NCBI RefSeq assembly: GCF_018283675.1
Contig: NZ_JAGVRK010000001.1
Coordinates: forward strand, 496,001 to 560,000
Reading direction: 5' to 3'
Length of the DNA stretch: 64,000 bases
Source: Metabacillus flavus
GTDB taxonomy: Bacteria > Bacillota > Bacilli > Bacillales > Bacillaceae
In this document: positions 17,579-25,944 of the stretch, one piece after another
How positions within the stretch are numbered: position 1 is the first letter of the stretch
How the letters are laid out: each line of letters begins with the position of its first letter
The notes under the pieces: generated by a model
The model's input: the letters and a program-made list of their open reading frames with translations, nothing else
Told to the model about the DNA's origin: nothing
Databases searched by the model: none
Program-made: the position numbers and the translations under genes

Positions 17579-18412
17579 ATGTGGGAGAGACGTTCAAAAC
17601 GAATATTCGGATTCGCTGTCGTCCTATCTGGACTATTGATTCTGCAAATGGCCGTTTACGCTTACCAGCTGCTGTGCCAGGGTACATTCGGGGTCAATTT
17701 GTACGGGGCATGCCACAGCCTGTTTAAACAGATCGGGCTCTCCTCGGTTGCGGTTACGCTCGATGTGCTGATTGTATTTACCTTGATCAGCATCGGGTAC
17801 CATTTGTCAAAGCAGATCCTTTTGTATAGAAGGTTTTGCAGGGAGCTCGGGATGTCCAGGGATGAGATGGAAAGCAAACAATTAGAAAACCGCTTCGGAC
17901 ACAAGATTTCAGTAATCAATCAAACCGAGCCGGCCGCCTTTACAGCCGGATACTTAAGACCCGTCATTATCGTATCTTCCGGGATGCTGGACCTGCTGAA
18001 CGATCAGGAGCTGCAAGCCGTCATCTATCACGAACAGTTCCATCAGAGCCAAAGGGATCCATTGAAGAAATGCATTCTTCAGTTCATTGCAAGCACACTT
18101 TGGTATATTCCGATTTTTAAATGGTGGAAAAAGCACTACGAGCTGACAAAAGAAGTGCTTGCGGATCGCTTTGCCATCAAGTCCTCCGGCAGCATAGCCG
18201 GCTTAAGCCAGGCCCTGCTGAAAATGATGAAGTGGGGGAAAACAAACAATAGCCCTCATACGGTTTCCATCAGCGAGACTGCGATTAACTACCGGATTAT
18301 GCATTTGCTTGATCCGGAAACAAGCGAACCGGTGAAAACACCGCGTTCAGCTGTCATTGCATCCGTTCAGGTTGTTCTGGTTTTGGCGGGAATGTTCATC
18401 ATCTCGCCATAA
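17579..18412 (+). CDS. M56-family (BlaR1-like) membrane metallopeptidase
   Basis: A 277-residue membrane zinc protease of the M56 family. Two or three N-terminal transmembrane segments precede the catalytic domain with HEQFHQ near residue 155 (HExxH) and KEVLADRFA near residue 190, which supplies the third ligand. A C-terminal membrane segment follows. It lacks the extracellular penicillin-binding domain of BlaR1/MecR1, so it must sense something else or respond to a partner. It starts two bases after the repressor stop and would inactivate that repressor by cleavage. Confidence 0.85.
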   Translation: MWERRSKRIFGFAVVLSGLLILQMAVYAYQLLCQGTFGVNLYGACHSLFKQIGLSSVAVTLDVLIVFTLISIGYHLSKQILLYRRFCRELGMSRDEMESKQLENRFGHKISVINQTEPAAFTAGYLRPVIIVSSGMLDLLNDQELQAVIYHEQFHQSQRDPLKKCILQFIASTLWYIPIFKWWKKHYELTKEVLADRFAIKSSGSIAGLSQALLKMMKWGKTNNSPHTVSISETAINYRIMHLLDPETSEPVKTPRSAVIASVQVVLVLAGMFIISP

Positions 18413-18431
18413 CTTTTTTTATAAACAACTA

Positions 18432-18448
18432 CACTACATAATGTAGTG
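18432..18448. promoter_or_regulatory. BlaI/MecI-type operator 2, before doxX-dsbA
   Basis: CACTACA-TAA-TGTAGTG, the same perfect dyad as at 17133 with identical 7-base arms, extended by one further matching base on each side. It lies 26 bases before the doxX start at 18475, so the BlaI-like repressor most likely controls the doxX and thioredoxin genes. Confidence 0.85.
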
Positions 18449-18474
18449 TGTTGTAAAATAAGGAAGAATGTATC

Positions 18475-18866
18475 ATGCTAAACCATATTGGAACACTCAT
18501 CATCCGCTTTGTCCTACAATCATATGTACCCTTCACGGGTACATGAAGTTCGCTGGAGGCTTCGAGCAGACAGCCGGATTTACCGCAAGTCTCAGCCTCC
18601 CGGGGTTTATAGCATACGCCGTGGCTGTAATCGAACTGGCAGGAGGAATTCTGAGCCTGATCGGACTGGGAACGAGGATTGTGTCCGTTTTGATTGCAAT
18701 TATTATGCTCGGAGCCATATTTACGGTAGGATTGAAAAAGGGATTTATCGGGGGCTATGAATTGGACGCGGCTCTTCTTGCTATGGCGCCTAGTCTCGCC
18801 TTTACAGGAAGCGGGGCATACTCCGCTGAAGGACTGCAGAAAAAACACAGCCGCACCGCATCATGA
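18475..18866 (+). pseudogene. DoxX-family membrane protein, frameshifted
   Basis: A DoxX-family gene of about 130 codons that is split between two frames. From the ATG at 18475, eight bases after AAGGAAG, translation gives MLNHIGTLIIRFVL, a typical DoxX beginning, but then runs into a stop at about 18551. The rest (IICTLHGYMKFAGGFEQTAGF and three further membrane helices) continues in another frame to 18866. One missing base near 18514-18519 explains this. The ATG at 18468 in the second frame lies only one base from the site and gives an N-terminus unlike DoxX. It may be a true mutation or a sequencing error. It lies between the operator and the thioredoxin gene. Confidence 0.75.
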
Positions 18867-18890
18867 CAAGTACAAATAGGAAGTGAGCAA

Positions 18891-19589
18891 ATGGAAAAGA
18901 AACAAGACAACAATACATTTTCACAAAAGCCTTTCGTATTCGGGCTTCTTTTCGCTATTCTTTTAGCCATACTTATCGGCGGACTGTTCGTCGGCTACAA
19001 CAAGTCATCCATGAGCAATCCAGGCATCATTTCATACAAAAATGAGCCATACTTAGGTGATAAAGACGCTCCGGTTAAAATTATTGAATTCGGCGACTAC
19101 AAGTGCCCGGCCTGCAAAGGATTCAATGATACTTTCTTCAAACAGATTGATAAGGAGCTGATTCAAACCGGGAAGGTGCAGTTTTTCTTCTTCCACCATC
19201 CTTTTATAAACGTAGACTCCTACCGCTCAGCTGAATTCTCGGAGAGCGTCTACAAAGTACTCGGAAACGATAAGTTCTGGGAATTCCATAAGAAGCTTTA
19301 TGATGCCCAGCCAAGCGATCCTGAAGCCGAAAACAAAGATATTTACAAAAAGGATTACCTAATGAATCTTCTAAGCACGATGGCAACCAAGGCAGAAGTG
19401 GACAAGGTCGTACAATCCTATGATAAAAAAGAAGGCAAGCTCGCCTCAAACGAGGATGACGCCCTCGCTACGCAGCTTGGCGTTACCTCCACACCATCCC
19501 TTTTCGTGAACGGGAAAATGTTCTTGGGACGGGACATGGAGGATTTAAGGACAAGAGTGAATGCAGCAGCGAAAGAGGAAGGGAAGTAA
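18891..19589 (+). CDS. Membrane-anchored DsbA-family thiol oxidoreductase (BdbD-like)
   Basis: A 232-residue extracytoplasmic thioredoxin-fold protein. A single membrane anchor spans about residues 16-38. The active site CPAC lies near residue 75 (GDYKCPACKGF), a helical insertion follows, and the cis-Pro loop is TSTPSLFVNG near residue 203. This is the layout of DsbA/BdbD oxidases and related reductases. It follows doxX by 24 bases and ends in a terminator, so both probably share the BlaI-type operator at 18432. No bdbC (DsbB-like) gene is adjacent; DoxX could be the membrane partner, but that is inference. Confidence 0.85.
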   Translation: MEKKQDNNTFSQKPFVFGLLFAILLAILIGGLFVGYNKSSMSNPGIISYKNEPYLGDKDAPVKIIEFGDYKCPACKGFNDTFFKQIDKELIQTGKVQFFFFHHPFINVDSYRSAEFSESVYKVLGNDKFWEFHKKLYDAQPSDPEAENKDIYKKDYLMNLLSTMATKAEVDKVVQSYDKKEGKLASNEDDALATQLGVTSTPSLFVNGKMFLGRDMEDLRTRVNAAAKEEGK

Positions 19590-19626
19590 AAGAGGACAGG
19601 CACCTAATGGGGCCTGTTCTTTTTAA
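19587..19626 (+). terminator. Hairpin terminator after dsbA-like gene
   Basis: AAAAGAGGACAGGC pairs with GCCTGTTCTTTT (two G-T pairs), followed by a T-rich stretch. Confidence 0.85.
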
Positions 19627-19723
19627 TGGGAAAATATACTAAATGCTGAACTTCAATGCTAAAATAAAAACATAGATAAAGAGCTTATATAAGGGCTCAC
19701 TTGACAAAAAGGGGGAGTTATAA

Positions 19724-20497
19724 ATGGTGCCTCAATCCGCTATACTTGGCCTAGTCTTTCAGCTGGCCGTGTCAATCATCCTGCCTGTGGCCGGGTACAT
19801 ATTTTTGAAAAGGAAATACAAGATTGCGTTCCGGCCTGTTTTAATAGGCATTCTTATTTTCTTCGTATTTGCTAATGTGCTGGGAGGCCTGTTTAACCAC
19901 TTCATATTGGTCACGAACGAAACGACCGCTCAAATAGCTGAGCAGCCTGTTCTTTTCGCCATATACGGAGGAATTTCTGCAGGCTTCTTTGAAGAAATAG
20001 GAAGGTTTATTGCATTCACGTGGCTTCTGAAACTGTATCGGGAGCGAAAAGACGGACTGGCATACGGGCTCGGTCATGGAGGAATTGAAGCGCTTCTAAT
20101 CGGAGCACTGGGAAGCATTCAGATGATTTCCCTGGCACTCCTGCAGAACTCGGGCAAACTCGAGGAAACAATTTCGGGTCAGAACCTTCCTCCTGAAGTG
20201 CTGAATCAGCTAACATCAGCGTTGACGGGACTGAGCCTTCCGCTTGCATTTATGGGCGGACTGGAGCGTGCGGCCGCGTTCTTCCTGCAAATCGCGCTAT
20301 CGCTGATTGTTCTTTACGCCGTTAAAAACAAAAAATACATCTATGTTGCTGCAGCCATTCTTCTGCATGCACTTATTGATTTTTTCCCTGCTCTTTATCA
20401 GGCAGGAGCGATGAATTTGTATGCAGTGGAAATCATTATTTATGTGATTGGAATCGGTGCTTTTTTCTTCATTAAAAGCTCATTTTTAAAAGATTGA
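19724..20497 (+). CDS. yhfC: YhfC-family intramembrane metalloprotease-like protein
   Basis: A 257-residue protein with about seven membrane helices, recognised as YhfC (DUF2324). The CPBP-like motifs are present: FFEEIGR near residue 90, YGLGHGGIEA near 115 and LLHALIDFFPA near 220, which would coordinate a metal within the membrane. The family is annotated as putative intramembrane protease; the substrate is unknown. The ATG follows AAAGGGGGAG. The gene stands alone, with an extended hairpin downstream. Confidence 0.85.
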   Translation: MVPQSAILGLVFQLAVSIILPVAGYIFLKRKYKIAFRPVLIGILIFFVFANVLGGLFNHFILVTNETTAQIAEQPVLFAIYGGISAGFFEEIGRFIAFTWLLKLYRERKDGLAYGLGHGGIEALLIGALGSIQMISLALLQNSGKLEETISGQNLPPEVLNQLTSALTGLSLPLAFMGGLERAAAFFLQIALSLIVLYAVKNKKYIYVAAAILLHALIDFFPALYQAGAMNLYAVEIIIYVIGIGAFFFIKSSFLKD

Positions 20498-20553
20498 TGA
20501 TTGAAGATAAGTGTAAATCGCCCGCCCATTTTATTGGAGTAAAGGCTGCAAAA

Positions 20554-20607
20554 CTGGAAGAATAAATAGAGGCTTTGCACATGTGCAAAGCTTTATTCGA
20601 TTTCCAG
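20554..20607. terminator. Extended hairpin with 20-bp perfect palindrome
   Basis: The core GCTTTGCACATGTGCAAAGC (20572-20591) is a perfect palindrome. Outer arms CTGGAA and AATAAA pair with TTTATT and TTTCCAG, giving a long imperfect stem. It follows yhfC and probably stops its transcript, though the U run is short. Confidence 0.6.
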
Positions 20608-20691
20608 CACATAACACAATCAAAATAATTAAATAATTTCCTACATAAGGATATGATAGAAGTAACAATCCATACATAGAGAAGGGATAAT

Positions 20692-22425
20692 ATGAACAGG
20701 GTGTTTTCATTTTTAAAACCGTACCGGCTGCCGGCGGGTCTTGCTTTAACGCTTATGCTGGTGGAGCTGGCCGTTGAATTGGCCCAGCCGCTCATTATTG
20801 CGCGAATGATTGATGATGGAATTCTGCAAAAAGATATGGGGGTCATCTGGCTGTGGGGAGGCGCCCTGCTTGCGATGTCCATTTTTGCCTTTGCAGCCGG
20901 CGTGACAAATTCTTTTTTGGCGAGCCGGGTGAGCCAGGGCTTTGCTTATGACCTCCGCAGCAGCTTATTCAAAAAGGTTCAGTCCTTTTCCTTTTCCAAC
21001 TTGGATGAATTTCTTACCTCGTCTTTAATTACGAGGGTAACCAATGATGTGAATACGATACAGATGACCGTGTTCATGAGTCTCCGGATTATGCTGCGCG
21101 CCCCATTGCTTGTAATCGGCGGAACCGTTATGGCGCTGTTCGTGAATGCGAAGCTTGCTCTCATCCTTGTCATTGCGATCCCCGTCCTTATTTTTTTCCT
21201 GCTATGGGTGCTGAAGACGGGAGGCGCAATGTTCCGGGCTGTTCAGGAAAGGCTCGATAAAGTGAATGGCGTTATGAAAGAGAATCTTGCGGGCATGCGA
21301 ATTATCAAGGCCTTTTTAAACTCTGGCTACGAAATACGGAGGTTTACAGGTGCAACAGAGGATTTAAGAAAAAGGACGACGACCGTTTTGCGGCTGATTG
21401 AAATGACTATGCCAATCCTGTATTTTGTCATGAATGCGGGAATTATCGCGATTCTCTGGTTTGGCGCAGGCGAGGTAAGCAGCGGCGGAGCAAAAGTCGG
21501 AGAAGTCGTGGCCATTGTAAACTATTCTTTAAGGATTACAGCCGCGATTTCGATGTTCTCGTTCATCATCATGGCATTCTCCAGAACAAGAGCATCGTCC
21601 CAGCGTGTCTCTGAGGTACTGGAAACAGAGCCGCATCTGCATGATCTTTCTTCCGCCAGCCGCTCTCCGGAAGTGACGGATGGAAGCGTGGAGTTTCAAA
21701 ATGTGACGTTCTATTATCCGGGGAGTGAAACCCCCGTTTTGAAAGGAGTGAGCTTTACGGCTGATAAGGGGACGACAACCGCCATAATGGGAGCAACAGG
21801 CTCGGGGAAATCCACCCTTTTTCAGCTCATTCCAAGACTGTATGACGCGACGGAAGGCGAGGTTTTCCTTGATGGAGAAGAAGCGGGGCAATACCGGCTT
21901 CAAAATTTAAGGGAGCAAATCGGCTACGTCCCGCAGGAGTCGATCCTTTTCACCGGTACCGTTAAAGATAACATTGCATGGGGAAAGCCGGATGCCACAA
22001 TGGAAGACATTATTCAGGCAGCGAAGGACGCCCAAATCCATGATACGATTGAGAACCTCCCAAAAGGCTATGATACGGTTGTCGGCCAAAAGGGAGTCAA
22101 TCTGTCTGGCGGACAGAAACAGAGGCTGTCCATAGCAAGGGCTCTCATCCGCAAACCGGCGATCCTGCTTCTGGATGACAGCACGAGCGCCCTTGATTTG
22201 AAAACAGAAGGAAAGCTGATGAAAGCACTCGGCACCTATCCATGTACAACCTTTCTGATTACCCAAAAAATCAGCACGGCTTCAGCATCTGATCAAATCC
22301 TTATTTTAGATGATGGAGAGCTGATGGAGCATGGTCCCCATGAAGAGCTGCTCCGAACATCGGATATTTACCGCCGGATTTGGCAATCTCAAATGAAGGG
22401 GGAACGAGTTCATGAGGCCCTCTAA
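20692..22425 (+). CDS. Heterodimeric ABC exporter, subunit 1 (degenerate ATP site)
   Basis: A 577-residue half-transporter with six N-terminal transmembrane helices and a C-terminal nucleotide-binding domain. Walker A is GATGSGKST near residue 366 and the signature is LSGGQKQ. Walker B reads LLLDDSTSALD, with Asp in place of the catalytic Glu, and the switch His is replaced by Gln (LITQKIS). These are the marks of the non-catalytic partner of a heterodimeric multidrug-type exporter. It resembles YfiB of B. subtilis. The next gene, overlapping by 14 bases, encodes the other subunit. Confidence 0.88.
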   Translation: MNRVFSFLKPYRLPAGLALTLMLVELAVELAQPLIIARMIDDGILQKDMGVIWLWGGALLAMSIFAFAAGVTNSFLASRVSQGFAYDLRSSLFKKVQSFSFSNLDEFLTSSLITRVTNDVNTIQMTVFMSLRIMLRAPLLVIGGTVMALFVNAKLALILVIAIPVLIFFLLWVLKTGGAMFRAVQERLDKVNGVMKENLAGMRIIKAFLNSGYEIRRFTGATEDLRKRTTTVLRLIEMTMPILYFVMNAGIIAILWFGAGEVSSGGAKVGEVVAIVNYSLRITAAISMFSFIIMAFSRTRASSQRVSEVLETEPHLHDLSSASRSPEVTDGSVEFQNVTFYYPGSETPVLKGVSFTADKGTTTAIMGATGSGKSTLFQLIPRLYDATEGEVFLDGEEAGQYRLQNLREQIGYVPQESILFTGTVKDNIAWGKPDATMEDIIQAAKDAQIHDTIENLPKGYDTVVGQKGVNLSGGQKQRLSIARALIRKPAILLLDDSTSALDLKTEGKLMKALGTYPCTTFLITQKISTASASDQILILDDGELMEHGPHEELLRTSDIYRRIWQSQMKGERVHEAL

Positions 22426-24193
22426 TCATCAGGTGAAAGGAACGAAACCGCCACGGCCAAACAACTGGCCAGCGGTCGTCAGACGGATTTGGAATTACAT
22501 GGACGGCAGCAAAGGCTTGCTTGTGATGGTGATTGTGATGATAATCGGAAGCTCCGCTCTTGGACTGTTAGGACCATATCTGATCGGCCAAACCATTGAT
22601 AAGTATATCGTCCCTCTAAAAACAGACGGCCTTGCCGCGCAGCTGCTGCTTTTAATCATCGTATACGGAGGCTACTCCCTAGCCACTTGGCTGCAGAACT
22701 TCTGGATGGCAGGCATCGCCCAGCAGGCTGTTTACAGAATGAGAGTCCAGCTATTCGAGCATTTTCAAAAGCTTCCGATCGCATTCTTCGATAAGCGGCA
22801 GCATGGGGAGCTGATGAGCAGGGTCACAAACGATATGGATAATGTCAGCCAAACGCTGAACAGCTCTGTTATTCAAATCCTCTCAAGTTTGCTTACTTTG
22901 GCCGGAACCGTCATACTCATGCTGATTTTAAGTCCGGTTCTGACCGCGCTATCCATGGTCATCATTCCCCTCATGGTTTTCGGAATGAAATGGATTACAA
23001 GCAGGACAGGGAAAAAATTCAAAGAGCAGCAAAAGCACCTCGGTTCATTGAACGGATACATCGAAGAAACGTTCTCAGGCCAAAAAATCGTCAAAGCCTT
23101 TTCCCAGGAAGGGCGGGTAACAGAGGAATTCCTGGAACGCAGCGCAAAGCTTCGGGAAGCCGGCTTTTGGGCGCAGACGTATTCAGGCTTTATTCCGAAA
23201 TTGATGAACGTACTGAATAACCTCAGCTTCGCCATTATCGCAGCAGCCGGCGGCTATATGGCGATTAAAGGCTTCATTACCATCGGCACAATTGTTATAT
23301 TCATAGAATATTCAAGGCAGTTTACCCGTCCGCTGAATGATCTGGCCAATCAATTTAATACAATCCTCTCAGCCGTTGCAGGGGCAGAGCGGGTATTTGA
23401 AATATTGGATGAAAAAGAAGAAGAGCAAAAGGAACCGAAACCTCTATCCTCAGGGATCACCGAAGGGGACGTTGCATTCAGGAATGTTTCATTCAGCTAT
23501 GATGAAGACCATCCAATTTTGAAGGATATAAGCTTTCATGCATCAAAAGGGGACATGGTAGCATTCGTCGGTGCCACCGGAGCAGGGAAAACGACCATCA
23601 TCAACCTGCTTTCGCGCTTTTACGATCCAAGTGCAGGAACGATTCTGATTGATGGAATGGATATCACCCAAATCAGCCGACCTGACTTAAGAAAGAACAT
23701 GGGCTTCGTTCTGCAGGATCCTTTTCTTTTCGAAGGAACCATCAGAGAAAACATCCGCTATGGCCGCCTTCACGCCTCAGATCACGAAGTAGAAGAAGCA
23801 GCCAAACAAGCCAATGCCCACTCCTTCATTATGAAGCTGCCGAAAAAATATGAGACGGTTCTGAAACAGGACGGAAGCGGCATCAGCCAGGGGCAAAAAC
23901 AGCTCCTATCCATTGCAAGAGCAATTCTTGCAGATCCCGTTATGCTCGTCCTTGACGAAGCAACAAGCAGCATCGATACAATCACCGAGCTGAAAATTCA
24001 GGACGCCCTTGGGCACTTAATGAAGGGAAGAACAAGCTTTGTCATCGCCCACCGCCTGAATACCATTCAGCAGGCTGACCAGATCATCGTCCTTGACCAT
24101 GGGAGAATTGTTGAAAAAGGGTCTCATGAACAGCTTCTTTCCAATGAAGGAGCGTATTACAGTCTGTATCAATCGCTTGAGGATATTAGTTAA
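22412..24193 (+). CDS. Heterodimeric ABC exporter, subunit 2 (catalytic ATP site)
   Basis: A 593-residue half-transporter that complements subunit 1. Walker A is GATGAGKTT near residue 389, Walker B LVLDEATSSID keeps the catalytic Glu and IAHRLN keeps the switch His. Its signature is altered to ISQGQKQ. Paired with subunit 1 this gives one competent ATP site (Walker motifs from here, LSGGQ from the partner) and one degenerate site. It resembles YfiC of B. subtilis. The start overlaps the upstream gene after a GGGGGAAC site. The cargo is unknown. Confidence 0.88.
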   Translation: MRPSNHQVKGTKPPRPNNWPAVVRRIWNYMDGSKGLLVMVIVMIIGSSALGLLGPYLIGQTIDKYIVPLKTDGLAAQLLLLIIVYGGYSLATWLQNFWMAGIAQQAVYRMRVQLFEHFQKLPIAFFDKRQHGELMSRVTNDMDNVSQTLNSSVIQILSSLLTLAGTVILMLILSPVLTALSMVIIPLMVFGMKWITSRTGKKFKEQQKHLGSLNGYIEETFSGQKIVKAFSQEGRVTEEFLERSAKLREAGFWAQTYSGFIPKLMNVLNNLSFAIIAAAGGYMAIKGFITIGTIVIFIEYSRQFTRPLNDLANQFNTILSAVAGAERVFEILDEKEEEQKEPKPLSSGITEGDVAFRNVSFSYDEDHPILKDISFHASKGDMVAFVGATGAGKTTIINLLSRFYDPSAGTILIDGMDITQISRPDLRKNMGFVLQDPFLFEGTIRENIRYGRLHASDHEVEEAAKQANAHSFIMKLPKKYETVLKQDGSGISQGQKQLLSIARAILADPVMLVLDEATSSIDTITELKIQDALGHLMKGRTSFVIAHRLNTIQQADQIIVLDHGRIVEKGSHEQLLSNEGAYYSLYQSLEDIS

Positions 24194-24266
24194 TTTTCCA
24201 TCATATGCTTAGAAAGTAAGGAATGAGGGAATAACGTAACAATTATCCACTAGCGGAGGCGGAAAA

Positions 24267-24392
24267 ATGAGAAAAATGACAGAATGGCTTGAGCTTACAG
24301 CAAACTGGTTCGGCCGCAAAACCATACCAGGCATTTTTCATACGAGTCTTTTAGAATCAAACCTAAGAGAACAGGAAACCGTACGCAAGTGA
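24267..24392 (+). CDS. Predicted 41-residue small protein
   Basis: A short frame beginning MRKMTEWLELTANWFGRKT and ending EQETVRK. It has a good GCGGAGGCGG site five bases before the ATG and a strong terminator hairpin that overlaps its last codons. The peptide has an amphipathic, Trp-containing start and a charged end, with no membrane segment. It lies 73 bases after the ABC exporter. I do not recognise it. The site, compact size and terminator support a real gene, but nothing else does. Confidence 0.5.
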   Translation: MRKMTEWLELTANWFGRKTIPGIFHTSLLESNLREQETVRK

Positions 24393-24426
24393 TAAATTTG
24401 CCGCGTACAATCCTGTTCTTTTTTCT
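24366..24426 (+). terminator. Terminator overlapping the 41-codon ORF
   Basis: GAGAACAGGA and GTACGC pair with GCGTAC and TCCTGTTCTT, followed by TTTTCTTTTT. The left arm is inside the coding sequence, so translation could affect folding. Confidence 0.85.
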
Positions 24427-24745
24427 TTTTGGCTATGTTAAAGCATGGTGTTGATTTTTGACACCTGTTTGTTGATTGGAGCGAACGCCTGCTAGCTGCA
24501 ATCAACAGCTAAGTTTAACAGCGCTTTCTTTTTGAATGAAGGAAGACACTGCCCCTCATAAGCAGCGCGCAGAAGAAGTGAGAAGAGGTTTTCCTTGAAA
24601 AAAAGGTATCCTCGTCAATATCCTATTTGAAATATTGGTTTGTGCCACCAAAACTAAAAAAAAATTTTTCTATAATACCCAAATAAACATTGCAATATTC
24701 ACTATAACTTGATTAATGATTTACAATAGGATTTGAAGTGAGGTC
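24427..24745. other. Intergenic region with decayed repeat
   Basis: There is no gene here. GCGAACGCCTGCTAGCTGCAATCAACAGCTAAGTTTAACAG (24481 onward) resembles the fragment at 4647-4690 and so is a decayed piece of the GC-rich repeat seen at 13895. The right half is very AT-rich with a long A/T run at 24650-24680 and should contain the promoter of the XRE gene; no clear -35/-10 pair stands out. Confidence 0.45.
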
Positions 24746-25096
24746 ATGCCCGCCATGGAAAACCGAATTAAAGAAGTAAGAAAATGCAATGGTGATACTC
24801 TTCAAAGCCTTGCAAAGAAAATAAACTATGATTATAGTAATCTTTCTAAAATTGAACGCGGTCTTTATGTGCCAACTATTTCGCTTTTGAAAAAAATAGC
24901 AGAGGTATACGAGGTCGATATAAGTGATTTGCTTGTGACGGAGAAGCGCAGCAAAGAGGTCATAGATCTTCAATCCAAAAACCTGCTGGTCAAGTATGAA
25001 CTTGAGCTTGATGGCCGGAAGGTATCTGCAGATGAGATCAGCGTCATGACTTCCATCATCCGAAAACTAAGAAACGCTGCCAGTCAAAACAGCTAA
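24746..25096 (+). CDS. XRE-family HTH regulator
   Basis: A 116-residue protein with a Cro/CI-type helix-turn-helix in its first ~65 residues (IKEVRKCNGDTLQSLAKKI, then DYSNLSKIERGLYVPTISLLKKIAEVYEVDISDLL). The C-terminal ~50 residues are helical and may dimerise. The second ATG at 24755 is about ten bases from the GAGGT site and could equally be the start. The target is unknown. The downstream PfpI-like gene is a candidate but has its own spacing. Confidence 0.75.
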   Translation: MPAMENRIKEVRKCNGDTLQSLAKKINYDYSNLSKIERGLYVPTISLLKKIAEVYEVDISDLLVTEKRSKEVIDLQSKNLLVKYELELDGRKVSADEISVMTSIIRKLRNAASQNS

Positions 25097-25184
25097 GAGG
25101 GTTGGGGAAGCGATCTTGGTGACGAACCCCAATAGTTTTAGCCTATGCCACCCCCGTGATATACTGAATCCGGAGGTGTTTTGC

Positions 25185-25709
25185 ATGCGTTTAAAAAATA
25201 AAAAAATCATTCAGCTGGTCAGCAGTGAATTTGAGGATCTTGAGCTATGGTATCCGGTACTCCGATTACAAGAAGAGGGTGCCACTGTTCACATTGCTGG
25301 AGAGAAAGCCAATGAAACCTATATAGGGAAATACGGTGTTCCTGTCACATCGGACCTTTCCTTCACCGACGTAAAACCCGAAGAATACGATGCAATCCTG
25401 GTACCTGGCGGCTGGTCACCGGACAAGCTTCGCCGCTATCCGGAAGTACTCGAAATGGTCCGCTTCATGGATCAGCACGAAAAACCAATCGGCCAAATCT
25501 GCCACGCCGGCTGGGTCCTGATATCCGCCGGAATCCTGAAAGGCCGAAACGTCACAAGCACACCCGGCATCAAAGACGACATGACGAACGCCGGCGCCAT
25601 CTGGCACGACGTCGCCGTCATCACAGACGGCCATATCGTCTCCAGCCGCAGACCCCCAGATCTCCCGCAATACGCCAAAGAATTTGCAGATTTGCTGGCA
25701 GGGGAATAG
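25185..25709 (+). CDS. PfpI/DJ-1 family protein (class I glutamine amidotransferase-like)
   Basis: A 174-residue flavodoxin-like protein of the PfpI/YraA group of the DJ-1 superfamily, whose members act as deglycases, chaperones or peptidases. The nucleophile elbow is QICHAGWVL (Cys near residue 104, followed by His as in PfpI), and the acidic partner is in SSEFEDLELWYP near residue 15. The ATG at 25185 follows a perfect GGAGGTG site; the longer upstream frame has none. The exact reaction is not certain. Confidence 0.85.
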   Translation: MRLKNKKIIQLVSSEFEDLELWYPVLRLQEEGATVHIAGEKANETYIGKYGVPVTSDLSFTDVKPEEYDAILVPGGWSPDKLRRYPEVLEMVRFMDQHEKPIGQICHAGWVLISAGILKGRNVTSTPGIKDDMTNAGAIWHDVAVITDGHIVSSRRPPDLPQYAKEFADLLAGE

Positions 25710-25716
25710 ATGTGGG

Positions 25717-25744
25717 AAGCTCCCTTTGATTAGGGGGCTTTTTT
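25717..25744 (+). terminator. Hairpin terminator
   Basis: AAGCTCCCT pairs with AGGGGGCTT (one G-T pair) around a 6-base loop and runs into six T. Confidence 0.85.
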
Positions 25745-25783
25745 GTTTGTGGGGCTGGTTTGTGGATGCGGCGGCAATTTGCC

Positions 25784-25910
25784 TGCACTGACCCCCGGTT
25801 CGCTAAAGGGTTAAACCTCCGTCCCCGTATGGAGGAAGGTTGTTTGGCTTAAGGGCGGAGGGGACATGTGCTCTGTCCCCTGGTGCGGTGATGGATTGGG
25901 GGTCAGTGCA
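25784..25910. repeat. Dispersed ~125-bp inverted-repeat element, copy 2
   Basis: Perfect 13-bp terminal inverted repeats TGCACTGACCCCC / GGGGGTCAGTGCA. The inner order GTTCGCTAAAGG, CCTCCGTCCCC, CTCTGTCCCC, GTGCGGTGA matches copy 3 (50697-50824) most closely and copy 1 (4466-4590) less well. Confidence 0.85.
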
Positions 25911-25944
25911 AACCCGATGATACGATGCACACTGGGGAGACGAA

